Positions 33,178 to 43,423 of a stretch of DNA of 43,423 nt are shown piece after piece. The position numbers were made by a program, and so were the translations under genes. Below the pieces are notes generated by a model. The model saw only the letters and a list, made by a program, of their open reading frames with translations, did not search any database and was not told where the DNA came from. Source of the DNA: Cochliopodium minus (lineage: Eukaryota; Discosea; Himatismenida; Cochliopodiidae); contig JAMYWO010000310.1 in the NCBI GenBank assembly GCA_024220525.1, forward strand, positions 1-43,423, read 5' to 3'. How positions within the stretch are numbered: the first letter of the stretch is position 1; each line of letters starts with the position of its first letter.

Positions 33178-33187
33178 AAAAAAATCT

Positions 33188-35050
33188 TTATTTTTTATTA
33201 TATAAATTAGGAAATAAATTTTTGACATTCAAAGGCCTTTGATGATATTCATTTTCATCGGGAAGCAATTGAGATAAATAAACCAAGTGTCTTCTAAGGG
33301 TAGTGACATTCTCTCTGAGAATCTGCTCGGATTCATAAGGAGAAGGAAATTCATTTTTGGGGGAGGATTTCAGTTTTTCCCTTTCCTTTTTGAGAAAGAT
33401 TTGATATTCTTTAATGTTGGAGTTATTTGTTTGTTGAGAAAGAGTTTGTTGAAGCTCAGAAATTTTAGATTTGAGTTGTTCAATTTCTTCTCTTAACATT
33501 TCTTCTGCGACGTTGTTGGTGTTTGGCTTCAAATTCTTGAAAGCCAAGATTTTATTACGATCAAAGTAAGAGATGAAATTGAAGATGAGAAACAACAAGA
33601 CAAACGTACATCCAATGATGAAAGGGTAAATAATGAGATTTTCTTCATAAACATAAAAGTAAATCCACAAAAAGATGAAAGAAACACGCAAAATGATCCT
33701 AAAAATCTCTTCGTAGAGATTGGGAATGATGTCAATGGTTCTCTCAAGGAATTGGGCTTGGGTACTTGTGATGAGTTGCAAGCTTTCTATGTATTTGGCG
33801 AGAGGGAACCAAAAAGCAGAAAATGAGATGAAAAGCACCGAGGCGATTTGGAAAATGATGTTATGCAAGGTGGGAAAAAAAAACAAAAAAGCGATGAAAA
33901 GATCGAAAATCAAGAAAAAAGAGAAAGCGAGTTGAGCCATGAATGGAGAAAACCAGTTGCTGACAACAAAAAAAGATGAAGAGACGATGACAAAAAATCC
34001 AATGAAACAAAGAGAGTTGAAAGAGATGAGGCAAACAACATCCTTGTCCGTTTCGATGTAGGAAAAGATAAAGTTGTATGGGCATGTGTACCCTTCGTTA
34101 TTGTACAAGTTGAAGTAAGTGAAGAAAAGCGGGACCATCACTAAATCTAACAAGGAGAAAGGAATGACACCAACAACGATAGTGAGGATACGAGTGATGA
34201 AATGCATGACATCCCATCTCTTCTTTGTGTTTTTGAGAGAAAAGCTTTCAGACAAAATGGGGTACATGCTATCTCTACGCTCGTTTAGTTTTCCTATCAC
34301 TTTGGGAATGTGTTTTGAAAAATTGGAGAGCGAGCAGATGAGAAAAGCGATGAGACTTACAAAAGCTAAAACCCAGCTTGAAAAAGAATACACATTGATT
34401 ACCACATTTCCCAAATTCGATTTGCTTGGCAAAAAGGAGGAAACGAAGGAAATGAGGAGGCCAATGATGATGAAAGAGAGGGGAATCAAAAAAGTTATTT
34501 TCACGTATTTTTTGTTGAGTTCTATGCTGTCGTAGTTCTCCAGCCTTTTGAAGTTGAAGATGACAAAATCAAAGCTTGATGGGTTTGTTATCAAAAGTTT
34601 CTCTTTAAAGTAAAATTCGAACAATAAATAATCTATTCCTACTATCATTCCTCCGCTTCCAAATCCTATAGCCCCTCTCAACAACTACAAATAAAAAATA
34701 AAATTTATTTATGAATTTAGTTTTTATACTTTAGTTTTAAAAATGATTGAAATCATTTTCAAGTAATTATTATTTTGATTCCAAAATAGTTTCAAAGTTT
34801 TTTTTTTTTTCTTTACATATAAACTTAGTTCCTCTTCTATCAATATATCTTGTTTTATTTTCAAGCCCAAAAAGATGAAGGAGATGGTTTGTATCGATAA
34901 ACACAACACCAAGATCTTTTTGAGATATTCTCTGTTCTTGGAATAGATATATCCAAATATCCCTGTCCCTATCATATATCCTCCCAAATAACAAACCAAT
35001 GTGAATCCATACTTCATCGCCGCTTTTTTTAATTCCGTATTTTCTTTCAT
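33188..35050 (-). CDS. Unknown polytopic membrane protein with coiled-coil tail
   Basis: Two exons joined in phase 0 (35050-34814 and 34684-33188) give about 577 residues. I count about 11-13 hydrophobic segments, two in the first exon (YGFTLVCYLGGYMIGTGIFG; ILVLCLSIQTISFIFLGL). The junction region LLRGAIGFGSGGMIVGIDYL is Gly-rich. Later segments are strongly Phe-rich (FVILFDLFIAFLFFFPTLHN-type). The last 110 residues are cytosolic-looking: a coiled coil (EEMLREEIEQLKSKISELQQ), a linker, and a second short helix (ILRENVTTLRRHLVYLSQLL). I do not recognise the family; a transporter, channel or GPCR-like regulator are all possible. A further upstream exon cannot be excluded because the N at 35145 is close. 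Confidence 0.75.
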
Positions 35051-35144
35051 ATCAGGCTACATACGAATTAATGAAAAGAATTAACAGGATAATTAACCAT
35101 TTTATTTGTATTATTTATTAATTTTTATATGAAATTTCAACAGG

Positions 35145-35145
35145 N
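35145..35145. other. Single N: assembly join or uncalled base
   Basis: The only N in the window. To its left is unique AT-rich sequence; immediately to its right the sequence enters an ankyrin-array exon in mid-codon (TAATAAACGGTTAG). In the copies at 38148 and 41440 the same exon is preceded by about 170 coding bases that are absent here. Confidence 0.9.
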
Positions 35146-37037
35146 TAATAAACGGTTAGATCTACATGTTTTGGAATTTATGTTTGAAGAGGGAAGAATT
35201 TATGAACCTAATATTTTGAATTCAACCATTTTGAATCTTTCTCATCACTTTTCTGAAAAAAAATTTAATTTCATCATTTTTCTCATTGGCAAAGGTAAAT
35301 ATATATTTTAAACAATCTTTTTAAAAATCGAATTTTTTTTTAAAATAACAATAATTAATTACTTTCTTTTTTTTAAAGGAGCTTCAGTAAATGTAAAGGA
35401 TACTTCAATTGGATATGAAAACAGCTCAATTTTACATGGTACATGCAAAAACAATGAAGCAAAGCTCCATCATCTGAAATATTTGATCGAATTGAAATTA
35501 AGTTTTAAAGAAACTAACTCCAAAGGCGAGACTCCTTTCCAAATTCTTCTTGAAAACAACAAACAAAAAGAAGTTTACGAATACTTGCTCAAAAATGATG
35601 TGGATTTGGGAGATTTGAATATTGTCAATCAGAGTGGTTTTCCTTTCGTTCAAATTCTCAAGGAGGTGGGTGTTGATAGTGTATTTATTGAGAAGTTAAA
35701 GGAGAACAAAAGTTGTTTGGATTATGATGGTGGTATTGTTCGAGCAATTGAATTGTACTCTTTTTTTTTATTTTCTTTTATAAAATTTTTTATTCATCTT
35801 TTAAAATTTATTTTTTTACTATATTTTATTCTCCTTATTTAATTATAAAATGAAAAATAGTCCTATTTTCTTTTTTATCTTTAAATTTTTTTCAAACCTA
35901 TTTATTTATTTGTTATTCTCTATTAGAGGAGATCTTGATATGGTCAAAAAATTGATAGAGCTTGGGGCAAGTCCAAATGCTTATGGAAAATTCGAGTTGA
36001 AAATAGAAAAAAAACCGATCGTGAATATTGTCTGTAGATGTGGGAAACTTGACATTTTGAAATTTTTAATCGAAAAAAAAGCAAATTTTGATGAATACAA
36101 TCGTCAAGACAATTTTTTTTGTTCTCTTGAATCTAAAAATATAGATTTGATTGAATTTATGATGCAAAAAAAAATTTCTTCCGACGTAATTATTTTTTTA
36201 AATACTTCATTGTTATCATAAATTTAAAAGATTTATTTATTTTTCAATTACTTTAATAGAGTTATTACCAATATGAGACAATTCTGTCACATTATGTAAA
36301 AATTGAAGAAATAGATGCAGAAATATTGTCAATTTTGATGAAAAACTCTTCAGAAGTCAACAAATTGAACAGAAAAGAACCTTTACTCCACTCCATTTGC
36401 AAATATCAAACCAAAGTCGATCTCTTGTTAACAGCCATGTCGTGCAAAGCCGACATAAATTTGAAGGATTCTGAAGATGCTCATCCTATTCATTTAGCTC
36501 TTCATTTCAACAAGCCTAAGTATGTCAAAGCTCTTTTATTTCACAAAGCAGATCCTTTTATCAAATCTAAATTTGTAAAAAAAAATTATAACCAAAAATT
36601 AATTTTCTTTATTTTATTATTTTTTATTTTCAAAAATTAATTTTATTTTTTATTTTATTTTTTATTTTATTTTTTATTTTTATTTTTCTTTATTTTATTT
36701 TTATTTTTATTTTGTATTTTAATTTTAATTTTTTTATTTTATTTTTATTTTATTTTTTATTTTATTTTTATTTTTTATTTGTATTGATTTGTTTGATTTG
36801 AATTTTTTTAAACAGGGAGTTGATTGCTTTAATATTTCTGGAATGAACAGCGAATGTAAAGAGATTTTGGATAATTATAAAAGAGGAGTTTTGTGGGAAG
36901 AAAAATATTTTGAATGTTTCCCCCTTTCTCTTCAAATTCAAGTCAAAACAATTTACTCAATTTTGAAATTTAAATTCACAACAATCAAGATTCCAAAACC
37001 TGTTTTGAGAATGATCATTAACTTTTCCTTTCGATAA
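35146..37037 (+). CDS. Ankyrin-repeat protein, array copy A (5' truncated)
   Basis: The 3' two thirds of an array gene, beginning inside the exon that reads NKRLDLHVLEFMFEEGR. Further exons encode ankyrin-type helices: GASVNVKD...SILHGTCK, LKNDVDLGDLNIVNQSGFPF, GDLDMVKKLIELGASPNAYG, GKLDILKFLIEKKANFDE, KADINLKDSEDAHPIHLALH and YVKALLFHKADP. The C-terminal domain GVDCFNISGMNSECKEILDN runs to VLRMIINFSFR. GT-AG introns sit where they do in copies B and C. The 5' end is missing because of the join at 35145, so this may be a normal gene cut by the assembly, not a real truncation. Confidence 0.85.
36640..36790 (+). repeat. T/A-rich (TTTTATTT)n intron tract
   Basis: The intron before the last exon of copy A is almost entirely TTTTA and TTTTTA units; the matching introns of copies B (39760-39800) and C (43070-43190) carry shorter or different versions. 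Confidence 0.85.
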
Positions 37038-37117
37038 TTTTCAGTTTATTAAAAAAAATTAATTCAAAATTCAAAGGTTCTTTATTAAATTGATTATGAA
37101 AAATATAAAAAAAAAAA

Positions 37118-40100
37118 ATGGGAAATTCCAAATCGAAGAAAAAAAAAGAAGAAAGAAAAAGATTGGATCTTTTATTGGCTGATCCAAAGAAAAAAAGAGA
37201 AAAAGAAATTGATGATAAGGAGGATGATTACATAGGTGATGAAGAATTGGAGAGAGTTGTCAAAGGTGGCGGGGATGAGATTAACAAACAACAATTCATT
37301 CTAAAAGGGACCTATTTTCATAGGCTCTCCAAATGTAAATCAAAGTATGGTTGGGTAATTTCCTTTATCAAATTAAACTTCACAATAACCTTTATGTTGA
37401 ATTTTATAAAGGTAACAAGATTTTTGGAGGCAAAAGGAGATGCAAACATACAAGATGAGAAAGGAAATACACCATTACATTATGCATGTAAATCCATAAA
37501 AAATATAAATTTATAATTTAATATTTCAATTTGTTAATATAAAATTTCAACCGAAAATTCTGAAAAAAAAAAACAAACCTTTAATTTCAAAAGGTATGAG
37601 AAAGTACAACGAGGAAATGTTAAAAGAATTCATAGATTGTGATTTAGTGAATTTCAATCTTGTAAATAATGAAGGAAACGTGCCATTACACATTTACCAT
37701 TGTCCAAGAGAGAATTACAGGAATATGAACAGCGATCTCAAACATAGAACGAGTAATTTTGCTGGTAGAGGGAATCTACTTACTACTATTCAAGAAAACA
37801 GGGTGGAAGATATAAAGGAGTATCTCTCAAGAATCTCGAACCCAGAAATTTTTTTGAAATATGTTTTTCATTGTTGTGATCTCGAAATGATTGAGCAATT
37901 TACATCTAAAATTTCTTTGTAAATATTTGATTTTTCTAAGTTTTTTTATTAAAAAAATTTGATAGATTAAATAAAAAACTGTCACAAAGAGATTGGGATT
38001 CTTGCTTGACATCTGCTTGTTCAAACGAAAACGAAAAGGTGGCTCTTCTTGATTTACTCAAACTATGCTTTGAAAACGGTGCGATTCATAATTGTAGCGA
38101 AGACAAACAATACTACAGTAAGTATGCATTGGATCTTCTTTGTTCTAATAAACGGTTAGATCTACATGTTTTGGAATTTATGTTTGAGGAAGGAAGGCAA
38201 TTCAACCCTATTGTTTTGAATTCAACCATTTTGAATCTGTCTCATCACTTTTCCGAAAAAAACTATGGTTATATTACTTATCTCATTGGAAAAGGTAAAA
38301 TCTTAAAAAATTTTTTATAATAAAATTCAACAATAAATTAATTGTTTTCTTTTTTTTTAAAGGAGCTTCAGTAAATGCAAAGGATACTTCAAGTGGATCT
38401 GACAAAAACTCAATTTTACATAACATTTGCAAAAATAAAGAAGCAAAGCTGCATCATCTGAAACATTTGATCGAACTGAAAGCAAGTATAAAGGAGACAA
38501 ACGGGAAAAACGAAACTCCTTTCCAAATTCTTCTTGAAAACAACAAACAAAAAGAAGTTTACGAATACTTGCTCAAAAATGATGTGGATTTGGGAGATTT
38601 GAATATTGTCAATCAGAGTGGTTTTCCTTTCGTTCAAATTCTCAAGGAGGTGGGTGTTGATAGTGTATTTATTGAGAAGTTAAAGGAGAACAAAAGTTGT
38701 TTGGATTATGATGGTGGTATTGTTCGAGCAATTGAATTGTACTCTTTTTTTTTTTTCTTTTATAAAATTTTTTTTAAAATTTATTTATTGTTTTTTTTTA
38801 ATTTATTCTTATTTAATTATAAAATGAAAAATTGTCTTATTTTCTTTTTTATCTTTAAATTTTTTACAATTCATAATTAAGAAATTTATTTCAAAATTAT
38901 TTATTTACTTGTTATTTTTTTAAAGAGGAGATTTAAACTTGGTCAAAAAGTTAATAGAACTGAAGGCAAGCCCAAATTCTTACGGAAAACTCAATTTGGA
39001 GGACAAGATTGTAAATAAATCAATGGTCAACATTTCCTGCAGGTTTGGAAAACTTGACATTTTGAAATTATTAATTGAAAAAAAAGCTTTTCTTGATGAA
39101 CAGAATAACTGGGAAGATGATTTTTTTTGTTCTCTTGAATCTAAAAATACAGATTTAATTCAATTTATGATTCATAACAAAATTTCTCCTGATGTAACTT
39201 TTTAAATTATTATTTTTTAATCCACAAAATTTTAAAAACGTTTCAAACAAATTTATCAAAATTCTTTCAGATTACTCTTATTTTTAATTTAAATTTTGAT
39301 TTTTTAATATTTTATTTTATGTTAAATTTATAAATTAAAAGGTTCATTTATTTTTCAATTAATTACTTTTTTTTTTTATCAAAAAAATTTCTAAAACAGA
39401 AAAATTATCAACACGAAACAATTCTTTCACATTATGTAAAAAAGAAAGAAATAGATGCAGGTGTTTTATCTGTTTTGATGAAAAACTCTTCAGAAGTCAA
39501 TACATTGAAAAGTAACGAACCTTTACTCCACTCGATTTGCAAAAACCACACCAAATTGGATCTCTTGTTTACCGCAATAACCTGCAAAGCCGACATAAAT
39601 TTGAGGGATGCTTATGGAGATACAACCCCTCTCCATTTTGCTCTTTTTTTCAACAAGCCTAAGTATGTCAAAGCTCTTTTATTTCACAAAGCAGATCCTA
39701 GAGTCAAATCTAAATTTGTAAAAAAAAATTTATAACCAAAAATTAATTTAATTTTTCTTCATTTTATTATTTTTTATTTTTTATTTTATTTTTTATTTTA
39801 TTCTTTAATATTTAAATTTTCATTTTTATTTTTCTGATGTCCAAAAATATAAAACAGTTGAAATTTTGTTGGAAATTTTACATCCGCTAAAAAAGTTGTG
39901 AATATTTGGACATGTCTATTATTTTTATTTGTATTGATTTGTTTGATTTGAAATTTTTTAAATAGGGAGTTGATTGTTTTCATGTTTCTGGAATGAACAG
40001 CGAATGTAAAGAGATTTTGGATAATTATAAAAGAGGAGTTTTGTGGGAAGAAAAAAATTTTGAATGTTTCCCCCTTTCTCTTCAAATTCAAGTCAAAACA

Positions 40101-40187
40101 ATTTACTCAATTTTGAAATTTAAATTCACAACAATCAAGATTCCAAAACCTGTTTTGAGAATGATAATGAAATTAATAATTGAATAA
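37118..40187 (+). CDS. Ankyrin-repeat protein, array copy B (complete)
   Basis: The only complete member: about nine exons, about 700 residues, ending TAA at 40185-40187. The N-terminus MGNSKSKKKKEERKRLDLL has Gly2, Ser at position 6 and a basic cluster, the arrangement of N-myristoylated membrane-tethered proteins. An acidic linker (DDKEDDYIGDEELERVVKGG) precedes the first clear ankyrin unit (KGDANIQDEKGNTPLHYACM). At least eight further ankyrin-like units follow, many lacking the full TPLH consensus. The C-terminal domain (GMNSECKEILDNYKRGVLWE, then CFPLSLQIQVKTIYSIL and KIPKPVLRMIM) is conserved in all copies and might be an F-box or SOCS-like adaptor, as in poxviral PRANC ends; that is speculation. 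Ankyrin proteins of this kind are binding scaffolds; partner unknown. Confidence 0.85.
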
Positions 40188-40325
40188 AATTTATCAAAAA
40201 ATTCATTAAAAGAAAATTTTTCAAAATAAAAAAATTAATTCAAAGTTGGTTCAATAAAATCAAGATTCATTCTCAAGAGAGATCAAGTTTTCTATAAAAT
40301 TTTTAAAAAATATAAAAAAAAAAAA

Positions 40326-43300
40326 ATGGGAAATTCCAAATCGAAGAAAGAAAGAAAAAGATTGGATCTTTTATTGCCTGAACCAAATAGAAATAGAGAA
40401 AAAGAAATTAATGATGAGAAAGAGAATGATTACATCCGTGATGAAGAATTGGAGAGAGTTGTCAAAGGTGGAGGGGATGAGATTAACAAACAACAATTCA
40501 TTCTCAAAAGGACGTATTTTCATAGGCTCTCCAAATGTAAACCAACAGATGTTTGGGTAATAAATTTTAAATTAACTTTAAATTAAATTTGTTTTGTAAA
40601 AATGATCAATAATTGATCTATAATCGATAGTCAACGCATTTACATTATGGCGAAGATTTAAAAAAAAATTCTTAAAATTCAATTTAAAAGGTGACAAGAT
40701 TTTTGGAGGCAAAAGGAGATGCAAACATACAAGATGAGAAAGGAAATACACCATTACATTATGCATGTAAAATCAAAATCTAAAAAAAAATATAAATTTA
40801 TAATTTATATTGAATTTGTTAACATAAAATTTCAACAGAAAATTTTGAAAAAAACATTCTAACTTATAATTTAATATCAAAGGTATGAGATTGTACAACG
40901 AGGGAACGATAAGAGAATTCTTTATTGATTCAGTGAGTTTCGATATTGTTAATAATGAAGGAAACGTGCCATTACACATTTACCGCTCCCCAAAAGGTCA
41001 CTACCAGAATTTGAACAGTGATATTGACCAAAGGACAAGCGAGTTTGCAAGAAATGGGAACTTTGTAATGTGTATGAAGGATAACAGGGAGAAAGATATC
41101 AAGGAGTATCTCTCGAGAATCCTCAACCCTGAAAAGCTTATAACATATGTCTTTCAATACTGTGGCCTCGAAATGATTGAGCTATTTACATCTAAAATTT
41201 CTTTGTAAATATTTGATTTATTTTTATTTAAGTTTTTTTATTAAAAAAATTTTTAAAGATTAAATAAAAAACTGTCACAAAGAGATTGGGATTCTTGCTT
41301 TACATCTGCTTGTTCAAACGAAAACGAAAAGGTGGCTCTTCTTGATTTACTCAAACTATGCTTTGAAAATGGTGTGAGTCATAATTGTAAAGAAGACAAA
41401 CAATACTATAGTAAGTATGCATTGGATCTTCTTTGTTCTAATAAACGGTTAGATCTACATGTTTTGGAATTTATGTTTGAAGAGGGAAGAATTTATGAAC
41501 CTAATATTTTGAATTCAACCATTTTGAATCTTTCTCGTCACTTTTCTGAAAAGCAATTTAATTTCATCATTTTTCTCATTGGCAAAGGTCAAAATATATT
41601 TTAAACAATCTTTTTAAAAATCGAATTTTTTTTTTAAAAAAACAATAATTAATTACTTTCTTTTTTTTTTTAAAAAAAAGGAGCTTCTGTCAATGTAAAG
41701 GATACTTTATTTGGATATGAAAACTCTATTTTACATAACACTTGCAAAAACAAAGAAGCAAAACTCCATCATCTGAAATATTTGATCGAATTGAAATTAA
41801 GTTTTAAAGAAACTAACTCCAAAGGCGAGACTCCTTTCCAAATTCTTCTTGAAAACAACAAACAAAAAGAAGTTTACGAATACTTGCTCAAAAATGATGT
41901 GGATTTGGGAGATTTGAATATTGTCAATCAGAGTGGTTTTCCTTTCGTTCAAATTCTCAAGGAGGTGGGTGTTGATAGTGTATTTATTGAGAAGTTAAAG
42001 GAGAACAAAAGTTGTTTGGATTATGATGGTGGTATTGTTCGAGCAATTAAACTGTACTCTTTTTTTTTTTTTTTTTAAAAGTTTTTATTTATCTTTTAAA
42101 ATCTATTTTTTTACTATATTTTATTCTCCTTATTTAATTATAAAATGAAAAATTGTCTTATTTTCTTTTTATCTTTAAATTTTTTACCAATTCATAAATA
42201 AGAAATTTATTTCAAACCTATTTATTTACTTGTTATTTTTTTAAAGAGGAGATCTTGACATGGTCAAAAAGTTAATAGAACTTAAGGCAAGTCCAAATGC
42301 TTACGGAAAACTCAATTTGGAGGACAAGTTTCTAAATAAATCAATGGTCAACATTTCCTGCAGGTTTGGAAAACTTGACATTTTGAAATTATTAATTGAA
42401 AAAAAAGCTTTTCTTGATGAACAGAATAACTGGGAAGATGATTTTTTTTGTTCTCTTGAATCTAAAAATACAGATTTAATTCAATTTATGATTCATAACA
42501 AAATTTCTCCTGATGTAACTTTTTAAATTATTATTTTTTAATCCACAAAATTTTAAAAACGTTTCAAACAAATTTATCAAAATTCTTTCAGATTACTCTT
42601 ATTTTTAATTTAAATTTTGATTTTTTAATATTTTATTTTATGTTAAATTTATAAATTAAAAGGTTCATTTATTTTTCAATTAATTACTTTTTTTTTTTAT
42701 CAAAAAAATTTCTAAAACAGAAAAATTATCAACACGAAACAATTCTTTCACATTATGTAAAAAAGAAAGAAATAGATGCAGGTGTTTTATCTGTTTTGAT
42801 GAAAAACTCTTCAGAAGTCAATACATTGAAAAGTAACGAACCTTTACTCCACTCGATTTGCAAAAACCACACCAAATTGGATCTCTTGTTTACCGCAATA
42901 ACCTGCAAAGCCAACATAAATTTGAAAGATTCTCATGGAGATACAACCCCTCTCCATTTTGCTCTTTTTTTCAACAAGCCTAAGTATGTCAAAGCTCTTA
43001 TATACACAAAGCAAATCCTAATATCAAATCTAAATTTGTAAAAAAAAAATTATAACCAAAAATTAATTTTTTTTATTTTGTATTTTAATAAAATTTAAAT
43101 TTATTTTATTTTTATTATTTATTTTTTATTTTATTTTTTATTTTATTTTTTATTTTATTTTTAATTTTATTTTTTATTTTTATTTGTATTGATTTGTTTG
43201 ATTTGAATTTTTTTAAATAGGGAGTTGATTGTTTTAATATTTCTGGAATGAACAGCGAATGTAAAGAGATTTTGGATAATTATAAAAGAGGAGTTTTGTG

Positions 43301-43423
43301 GGAAGAAAAATATTTTGAATGTTTCCCCCTTTCTCTTCAAATTCAAGTCAAAACAATTTACTCAATTTTGAAATTTAAATTCACAACAATCAAGATTCCA
43401 AAACCTGTTTTGAGAATGATCAT
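40326..43423 (+). CDS. Ankyrin-repeat protein, array copy C (frameshifted, 3' cut by window)
   Basis: Starts MGNSKSKKERKRLDLLLPEP, 138 bp after copy B, with the same exon plan and the same putative myristoylation start. It keeps the array's ankyrin units (KGDANIQDEKGNTPLHYAC; SVNVKDTLFGYENSILHN; ASPNAYGKLNLEDKFLNK; ANINLKDSHGDTTPLHFALF). Near 42996-43006 one base is missing relative to copies A and B (KALLFHKADP becomes KALIYTKQIL), so the reading ends at TAA 43039-43041, or shortly after splicing into the last exon. The frame of the last exon itself is intact to the window end. It is either a recent pseudogene or a protein with a lost C-terminal domain. Confidence 0.8.
43347..43423 (+). repeat. 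77-bp direct repeat, right end
   Basis: Identical to 1-77 and to 36942-37018; the window stops exactly at the end of the repeat. Confidence 0.95.

Larger units (their letters stand above)
32280..33187. other. 900-bp intergenic region with RNA-like and repeated elements
   Basis: Contains the snoRNA candidate and two pairs of tandem elements listed separately. No coding region is supported. Confidence 0.6.

Noticed and set aside
1-43423. Circular plasmid or viral genome
   Set aside because: The terminal identity is explained by the repeated ankyrin exon; the gene content is ordinary nuclear housekeeping with spliceosomal introns.
1-43423. tRNA genes, CRISPR arrays, transposase or integrase genes
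   Set aside because: None found by reading both strands; the tandem A/T repeats lack unique spacers and no transposase motif was seen.
1-43423. Ciliate-type reassigned stop codons
   Set aside because: TAA, TAG (FCP1) and TGA (NUBP1, SAS10) all terminate conserved proteins at the expected place.

Overview
This is nuclear DNA of a very AT-rich unicellular eukaryote. Nearly every gene is cut by short GT-AG introns, intergenic spacers are often under 150 bp, and the genes are typically eukaryotic: NUP210, CLN3, PEN-2, FCP1, SAS10, a Rap-type GTPase and F-box proteins. TAA, TAG and TGA all end reading frames, so the standard code applies. Nuclear genes for mitochondrial proteins (OSGEPL1/Qri7, bL21m, ETF-beta) with likely presequences indicate a mitochondrion with oxidative capacity. 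The lineage cannot be fixed from sequence alone; a free-living amoeba or flagellate fits.

Layout. 1-176 is the tail of an ankyrin gene and a vestige of the next copy. 209-3290 (-) is a mosaic surface protein with signal peptide, Asn-rich ectodomain, mucin-like stalk and TM anchor. 3596-5976 (-) is CLN3/battenin, then 6124-6553 (-) PEN-2 of gamma-secretase. 6695-8585 (+) is NUBP1/Nbp35 with an 8-nt microexon. 8677-9877 (-) is an RRM protein of the plant BPA1/Vip1 type. 10324-17103 (-) is nucleoporin gp210, head-to-head over only 37 bp with 17141-18367 (+) OSGEPL1. 18435-19149 (-) is mitochondrial bL21. 19205-19447 (+) is a small unknown gene, then 19650-21639 (+) FCP1 phosphatase, 22214-23305 (+) an unknown protein with histone-H3-tail-like motifs, and 23717-24624 (+) a Rap GTPase. 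25858-27744 (+) holds two F-box/membrane paralogues, 28204-29377 (+) ETF-beta, 29497-32279 (-) SAS10/UTP3, 32546-32641 a box C/D snoRNA candidate, 33188-35050 (-) an unknown polytopic membrane protein. 35146-43423 (+) is a tandem array of three ankyrin-repeat genes with myristoylation-type N-termini.

Most single-copy genes are housekeeping and share no pathway. The accessory part is the ankyrin array, the surface protein beside its other end, and the F-box pair. The array also dominates the assembly. The first and last 77 bases of the window are identical and occur a third time inside it, and the only N lies where unique sequence meets a truncated ankyrin copy. The ends are therefore best read as repeat-induced contig ends, not as a circular molecule.
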